Assembly: GCA_002898275.1 (NCBI GenBank)
Contig: BEIQ01000004.1
Span: 248,001-312,000 of the forward strand
Direction of reading: 5' to 3'
From: a bacterium HR40
GTDB lineage: Bacteria > Pseudomonadota > Alphaproteobacteria > Geminicoccales > Geminicoccaceae
Length of the DNA stretch: 64,000 nt
Shown here: positions 60,587-64,000 of the stretch, in pieces
How positions within the stretch are numbered: position 1 is the first letter of the stretch
Layout: each line of letters begins with the position of its first letter
Position numbers and translations under genes: made by a program
The notes under the pieces: model-generated
Databases searched by the model: none
Told to the model about the DNA's origin: nothing
The model's input: the letters and a program-made list of their open reading frames with translations, nothing else

Positions 60587-61843
60587 CTAGGCGCTCGGGC
60601 CACCCTCCGCCAAGGTGGCTCGGGCGTCGGGCCGATTCGGTTCCGGGCGCGCGAGTGCCGCGGACGCCGGTGGCGACCGGACGGTCAGGACGGCGAGGAC
60701 AGCCACCAGGGTCGTGGCGTGATAGATGTCGTTGAAGTAGTTCTGCAGGAGACTGCGCCCCAGGAGGTCGGCCGCGAGCGCGAGCGCGAGCAGGCGCTGT
60801 TGCGGATCGCGAGTGCGCCGGGCGAAGCCGAGGCCGCGGGCGACGAGACCGCCGATGAAGAGGACGGCGAAGGCGAGGCCGAGAAGGCCACCTTCGACCC
60901 AAAAGCGGACGAATTCGTTGTGCGGCCATTCGAGCAGGCGGCCGCCCCCGATCGCCGGCCGGCCGTCGGCGAGGATTTGGCGAACGGCGCCCATACCGAG
61001 ACCGAGGGGATGGGTCTGCGCCTGAGCGAGCCAGAAGGCCAGGCTGTGGGCGCGTCCCGAGGTCGGATCCTCGCCATCGCCGACGAGACGCAACCACAAG
61101 GCATCGCTCACGAACAGCGTGAAGAGCGCGAAGACGACGGCAAAAGCGGCGCCAGCGGCCAAAGCCGCGCGCACGCTTCCCGGCGTGCGAGCGGTGAGCA
61201 GGTGAAAGAGCAACAGGAAAAGGAACACGAGCAGAGTCGTGCGAGTGGCGGCGAGGAAGAGCATGACCAAGGCCATCGCCGCCGTGCCTGCCCACCAGGC
61301 CCGGCGGGCGGGACGAGGCTCGGCGAGGAGGCGTTCGCCAGCGAGCAGCAGATAGAGGAGACACAGGCTCGCATGGCCGACGAGGGAACCCGTGACGTCG
61401 AGCCGCAGCACGCGGCCATCGCCGCGCAGGAGCACGGTCGGATCGACGACGAGCGCCCACAGTGCGGTCGCCACGACATAAAAGGACAGGAGCCGGCGGA
61501 ACAGGACGACGAGCTCCGCCGGCTGGATCAGCTGCCGGATGTCCGGGGCAGCGGCCAGCACCACGAGCACGAGGAGGATCTTCCAATCGAGCGGGTCGAA
61601 GGGCCGATCGATCTGCAGAGGCAACGAGGGGAGGAGCAGGGCGGCGCAGGCGATGGCGAGGTCGCGACCGTGCCGGGAAAGGGCCGGTACGCCGAGCCCG
61701 GCCACGGTGACGAGGGCGCCCGCGAGCGAGGTGAAGGCCAAGACCCGCGCACCGGAAAGGCCGAGTCCCTCAGCCGTGGCCGCGGAGAGGAAGAGAAAGC
61801 CGAAGAGGGCCGCGAAGAGCAGGCGGATGGTGGCCTGCAGCAT
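60587..61843 (-). CDS. O-antigen ligase / polymerase family membrane protein
   Basis: 418 residues with about ten transmembrane segments. The conserved periplasmic loop region is LAQAQTHPLGLGMGAVRQILADG and LLEWPHNEFVRFWVEGGLLGLAFAVL, with the H-N motif of WaaL/Wzy_C proteins. These ligate or polymerise O-antigen and related glycans at the periplasmic side of the inner membrane. ATG 61843 is used because hydrophobic segments begin right after; no clear ribosome-binding site. The opposite-strand glycan genes begin 88 bp away, so a surface polysaccharide locus is likely. Confidence 0.82.
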   Translation of the reverse strand: MLQATIRLLFAALFGFLFLSAATAEGLGLSGARVLAFTSLAGALVTVAGLGVPALSRHGRDLAIACAALLLPSLPLQIDRPFDPLDWKILLVLVVLAAAPDIRQLIQPAELVVLFRRLLSFYVVATALWALVVDPTVLLRGDGRVLRLDVTGSLVGHASLCLLYLLLAGERLLAEPRPARRAWWAGTAAMALVMLFLAATRTTLLVFLFLLLFHLLTARTPGSVRAALAAGAAFAVVFALFTLFVSDALWLRLVGDGEDPTSGRAHSLAFWLAQAQTHPLGLGMGAVRQILADGRPAIGGGRLLEWPHNEFVRFWVEGGLLGLAFAVLFIGGLVARGLGFARRTRDPQQRLLALALAADLLGRSLLQNYFNDIYHATTLVAVLAVLTVRSPPASAALARPEPNRPDARATLAEGGPSA

Positions 61844-61876
61844 GAGCTGGTGGCCCGAACTCGTTGCGCGACGGAC

Positions 61877-61925
61877 TTGACGGAAATGATCGTAATGGTT
61901 GAAAATCCCGGCTGCAAGCCGGGAT
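61877..61925 (+). promoter_or_regulatory. Promoter and perfect palindrome before the glycan genes
   Basis: TTGACG (61877-61882) and GAAAAT (61901-61906), 18 bases apart, form a plausible promoter. A perfect 9-bp inverted repeat ATCCCGGCT / AGCCGGGAT with loop GCA follows at 61905-61925, ending six bases before the ATG at 61932. It would cover the transcription start and the ribosome-binding region, acting as repressor operator or as a leader hairpin. Confidence 0.5.
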
Positions 61926-61931
61926 GCGCCG

Positions 61932-62612
61932 ATGCTCGTCAAAGTGAAGCCGTTTCCGCTGCTGCCGCCAGCCGTCGGTCGCTCGCCGCTCGTGCAGAAT
62001 CTCGGTTTCGTCCTCCTTGCCAACTGGCTTTGCCAAGGCATGCGCGGCATGGGGCGGCGGGAGCTCGCGGGTCGGCTTGTCCTCGAGCTGCTGCTTGCGG
62101 GGCTGGGCGCGAGCGTTGCGGCGGCTTTGGGGGCCCAGGGGTCGACGGCGCTCCTCGCCGGGCTCCTCGCTGCGCACACGCTGCAATTTCTGGCGAACGG
62201 CCAGCTCTGGGTGTGCTTGCGTTACGCTCGCTGGCTTCGACTGGATCCGGCGCGCTGTCGCCTGTTCCTCGACGGGCTCGTGCAGGAGCTGCGCGCTCTT
62301 CCCTGGCTTCGGGAGGCGGCGTGTATCGGCTCGCTCGCCGCTTCGCCCCATCGTTTCGGACCGCATTCCGACATCGATGTGCGAGTCGTCTTCGCTCCCG
62401 GCCTTGCCGGTTTCCTGCGCACCCATCGGCTGCTCTTGCGCTTGCGCTGGCGGGCGCTCGTGCGGCGAGTGCCGCTCGATCTCGGCGCTCTCGACCAGCC
62501 GCGGGATTTCCGCGCTTTTCGCGCGGACGAACCGGTTGCGGTGATCCTCGACCGGGACGGGCGGCTTCGCGGCGAGCTCGCCGGCGTCCGAGCTCTCGTC
62601 GCCTGGCCATGA
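61932..62612 (+). CDS. Membrane-anchored nucleotidyltransferase-like protein
   Basis: 226 residues. The first ~100 residues have hydrophobic helices (LVLELLLAGLGASVAAALGA, ALLAGLLAAHTLQFLANGQL). The second half has a nucleotidyltransferase-type motif IGSLAASPHRFGPHSDIDVRVVF: GS followed by DxD, as in the polymerase-beta fold. Its start is chosen as ATG 61932. The stop overlaps the PssD-like start as ATGA, so it belongs to the glycan unit, where it may transfer a nucleotide or nucleotide-linked group to a lipid or glycan; this is inferred. Family not named with certainty. Confidence 0.7.
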   Translation: MLVKVKPFPLLPPAVGRSPLVQNLGFVLLANWLCQGMRGMGRRELAGRLVLELLLAGLGASVAAALGAQGSTALLAGLLAAHTLQFLANGQLWVCLRYARWLRLDPARCRLFLDGLVQELRALPWLREAACIGSLAASPHRFGPHSDIDVRVVFAPGLAGFLRTHRLLLRLRWRALVRRVPLDLGALDQPRDFRAFRADEPVAVILDRDGRLRGELAGVRALVAWP

Positions 62613-63073
62613 CGGCGCTCTGGTGCGAGAAGCGGAAAGTGGCTCTCGTCGCCTCGGCGGGGGGGCACCGAGCCGAACTCGATCGGGCGCTCGCGGGCAT
62701 TCGCTTCCTTCGGGCTTTTCGGGTCACCTACCGTCACCCGCACGCCGAGCCTGACGACCTGCCGACGTTCTTCCTGCCGCATCCGCGCCGTCGCCTCCTC
62801 GCCACCCTGGCCAATGCCATCCTCGCGCTCGTCCTGGTCTTGCGCGAGCGGCCCGAGGTGGTGATCTCGACCGGCGCGGACGTCGCCGTTCCCTTCCTGT
62901 TCTGGGCCAAACTCGCGGGCGCCCGGATCGTTTTCATCGAGACCTGCGGCTCGCTCGCCCCGTCCTTGAGCGGCCGACTCGTCTATCCCATCGCCGATCT
63001 CTTCATCGTGCAATGGCCGGACCAACGTCTCCGCTTTCCCCGCGCGTTCGTGGCCTCGGCGCCTCTCCTTTGA
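62609..63073 (+). CDS. PssD/Alg14-like glycosyltransferase subunit
   Basis: 154 residues. Begins VALVASAGGHRAELDRALAG, then VVISTGADVAVPFLFWAKLAGARIVFIETCGSLAP, the Alg14/PssD pattern of the membrane-associated half of a split glycosyltransferase. It should recruit the PssE/Alg13-like protein encoded next, whose start overlaps its stop as TTGA. Together they make one GT-B enzyme that adds a sugar to a lipid-linked acceptor, as in exopolysaccharide assembly. Confidence 0.87.
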   Translation: MTALWCEKRKVALVASAGGHRAELDRALAGIRFLRAFRVTYRHPHAEPDDLPTFFLPHPRRRLLATLANAILALVLVLRERPEVVISTGADVAVPFLFWAKLAGARIVFIETCGSLAPSLSGRLVYPIADLFIVQWPDQRLRFPRAFVASAPLL

Positions 63074-63570
63074 GCCTGTTCGTGTCGGTGGGGACGGCAG
63101 CGGGTGGCTTCGACGCGCTGGTCGAGGCGGCCGATGGCGCGGCTCGAAGACTGGGGATTCCTGGCTTCGCCCAGATCGGTTACGGCCGGTTTCGGCCGCG
63201 GGCGCTGGAATGGGCGGCGTTTTTGCCGCACCCCGAGCTGCTCGCCCGGCTCGCCCAGCGGCCGCTCGTGGTCTGTCACGGCGGCGCCGGCATCGTCGGC
63301 GAGGCCCTGCGTGCCGGCTGTCGAGTGGTGTGCGTGCCCCGCCGGCAGGGCACGAGCCGCCATCACCCCTCGAACGACCAGCGGGCCTTCGTGGCTGCCC
63401 TGGCGGCGCGGTTCCCGGTGAGGGTCTGCGAGGATCCAGCGGATCTCGAAAGCATCTTGCGGTGCGCCTGGAGCGAGTCGGCCGAGGATCCGCCGCCTCT
63501 GCCGCGCAGCGACGTGCCGGAGATCGTCGCCGCCTTCCTCCGGCGCACCGCCGCACCTCCCGACCAGTGA
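63070..63570 (+). CDS. PssE/Alg13-like glycosyltransferase subunit
   Basis: 166 residues with TTG 63070; the family start LFVSVGTAAGGFDALVEA follows immediately. VVCHGGAGIVGEALRAGCRVVCVPRR is the sugar-nucleotide binding signature of Alg13/PssE/MurG-type C-terminal halves, and HPSNDQRAFVAALA follows. It pairs with the preceding PssD-like protein. TTG start inferred from the overlap and the family N terminus; GTG at 63079 is an alternative. Confidence 0.85.
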   Translation: MSLFVSVGTAAGGFDALVEAADGAARRLGIPGFAQIGYGRFRPRALEWAAFLPHPELLARLAQRPLVVCHGGAGIVGEALRAGCRVVCVPRRQGTSRHHPSNDQRAFVAALAARFPVRVCEDPADLESILRCAWSESAEDPPPLPRSDVPEIVAAFLRRTAAPPDQ

Positions 63571-63595
63571 GAGACTTCTCCCGCCGGTGGCAGGC

Positions 63596-64000
63596 TCAGG
63601 CCGGGAAGGGGTCGAGCCGGCGGTCCCCGTCGACCGAGAGCGCCTGCGTCTCGGCGAGCTTGCGGCGGCAGCTGCCCTCGAAACTCGCGCCCTCCTCGAT
63701 GCGCAGATGGTCGTGGACGATATCGGCGACCACGCGCGAGCCGCCCATGAGGAACACGCGGGCGGCCTCGGCGCGGCCGTTGAGGATGCCGAAGACCACG
63801 AGCTCCTCGCAGTGGATCCCACCCTCGACCCGGCCGTTGACACCGATGGTGACCACGCGCGCGCGGATCTCGCCGTCCACACGGCCGTCCACGTGGACGA
63901 CCCCTTCGCTCAGCACATCGCCCCGCACATAGAGGTCGGACGAGACGATGGAGGGCGGAAGGGGTTGGCGGCGAGGCCGCTCGCCTCCGCTCGCGACTAC
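63596..64000 (-). CDS. Bactofilin family protein (N terminus outside window)
   Basis: Bactofilin-type cytoskeletal polymer protein. The visible part reads through the right edge without a stop (PSIVSSDLYVRGDVLSEGVVHVDGRVDGEIRA) and has the repeated beta-helix rungs (VTIGVNGRVEGGIHCEELVVFGILNGRAEAARVFL), ending in a short Arg/Lys-containing tail. Bactofilins organise cell shape and envelope assembly, and often stand near polysaccharide or peptidoglycan hydrolase genes. The start lies beyond 64000. Converges with the PssE-like gene 26 bp away. Confidence 0.9.
   Translation of the reverse strand, partial: VVASGGERPRRQPLPPSIVSSDLYVRGDVLSEGVVHVDGRVDGEIRARVVTIGVNGRVEGGIHCEELVVFGILNGRAEAARVFLMGGSRVVADIVHDHLRIEEGASFEGSCRRKLAETQALSVDGDRRLDPFPA

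Noticed and set aside
60719-61930. Coding potential on the plus strand upstream of the PssD-like gene, in one long frame with it
   Set aside because: The frame happens to be open through the O-antigen ligase-like gene and the nucleotidyltransferase. Family similarity begins only at about 62639, with a good ATGA overlap start at 62609.
1-64000. Phage, insertion sequence or CRISPR content
   Set aside because: No transposase or integrase motif, terminal inverted repeat with target duplication, or regularly spaced direct repeats were seen. The lower-GC patch in the sulfotransferase gene has no mobile element beside it.

Overview
The window is a gene-dense, very GC-rich bacterial chromosome segment. 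It looks alphaproteobacterial, probably Rhodospirillales-like: there is a DUF1465/RcdA-type protein, an ELM1 (DUF1022) protein, a DUF3035 lipoprotein, a ribF-ileS-lspA run, a 7Fe ferredoxin FdxA, and an ArsR-methyltransferase fusion in front of metF. Lineage is inferred from gene content only. I see no phage, insertion sequence, CRISPR array or rRNA. Both edges cut genes: argH on the left and a bactofilin on the right.

Region 1 (1-13750) is the most interesting. Left of it lie argH, a TlpA-like thioredoxin, a KefB-type antiporter and a TrpD2/YbiB-like protein. A minus-strand operon then runs from 12635 down to about 4649: a 50-residue one-helix protein, a CuA subunit II, a heme-copper subunit I, heme O synthase, an SCO/SenC copper chaperone, a cytochrome b-2x[4Fe-4S]-MvhD fusion, an unknown membrane-anchored protein, a bacteriohemerythrin and NnrS. 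Subunit I keeps the heme and metal histidines but has Gln where oxygen reductases carry the active-site Tyr. I therefore read it as a probable sNOR-like nitric oxide reductase rather than an oxidase. An FNR/Dnr-type box lies in the divergent gap to an ApbE/NosX-like flavin transferase.

Region 2 (13775-23669) is housekeeping: tRNA-Val with a recognisable promoter, then the tightly coupled series ribF, ileS, lspA, lipoprotein, two M16 peptidases and mutL, followed by fdxA. Region 3 (23694-30279) holds a glutathione S-transferase, an RcdA-like protein, an N-formylglutamate amidohydrolase, ArsR-methyltransferase plus metF under a palindromic operator, and a large FAD/GcvT dehydrogenase.

Region 4 (30402-41649) holds ELM1, a sulfotransferase and a glycosyltransferase-like protein, a DUF488 protein, phosphonate degradation genes phnW-phnX with a divergent LysR regulator, a two-component system and a Do-type protease. 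Region 5 (41792-54284) holds a nitrilase-fold protein lacking its catalytic Cys, lutABC for lactate oxidation, smr, dprA, topA, rnr, an MFS transporter and a TetR regulator.

Region 6 (54268-64000) holds paaK, an aminotransferase, metK-trmB, an acyl-CoA synthetase, an O-antigen ligase-like protein, a membrane nucleotidyltransferase with a split PssD/PssE glycosyltransferase, and a bactofilin. Methionine and one-carbon genes (metF, metK, the FAD/GcvT enzyme) recur, and surface-glycan genes cluster at the right end. Many neighbours share ATGA, GTGA or TTGA stop-start overlaps, which implies translational coupling.
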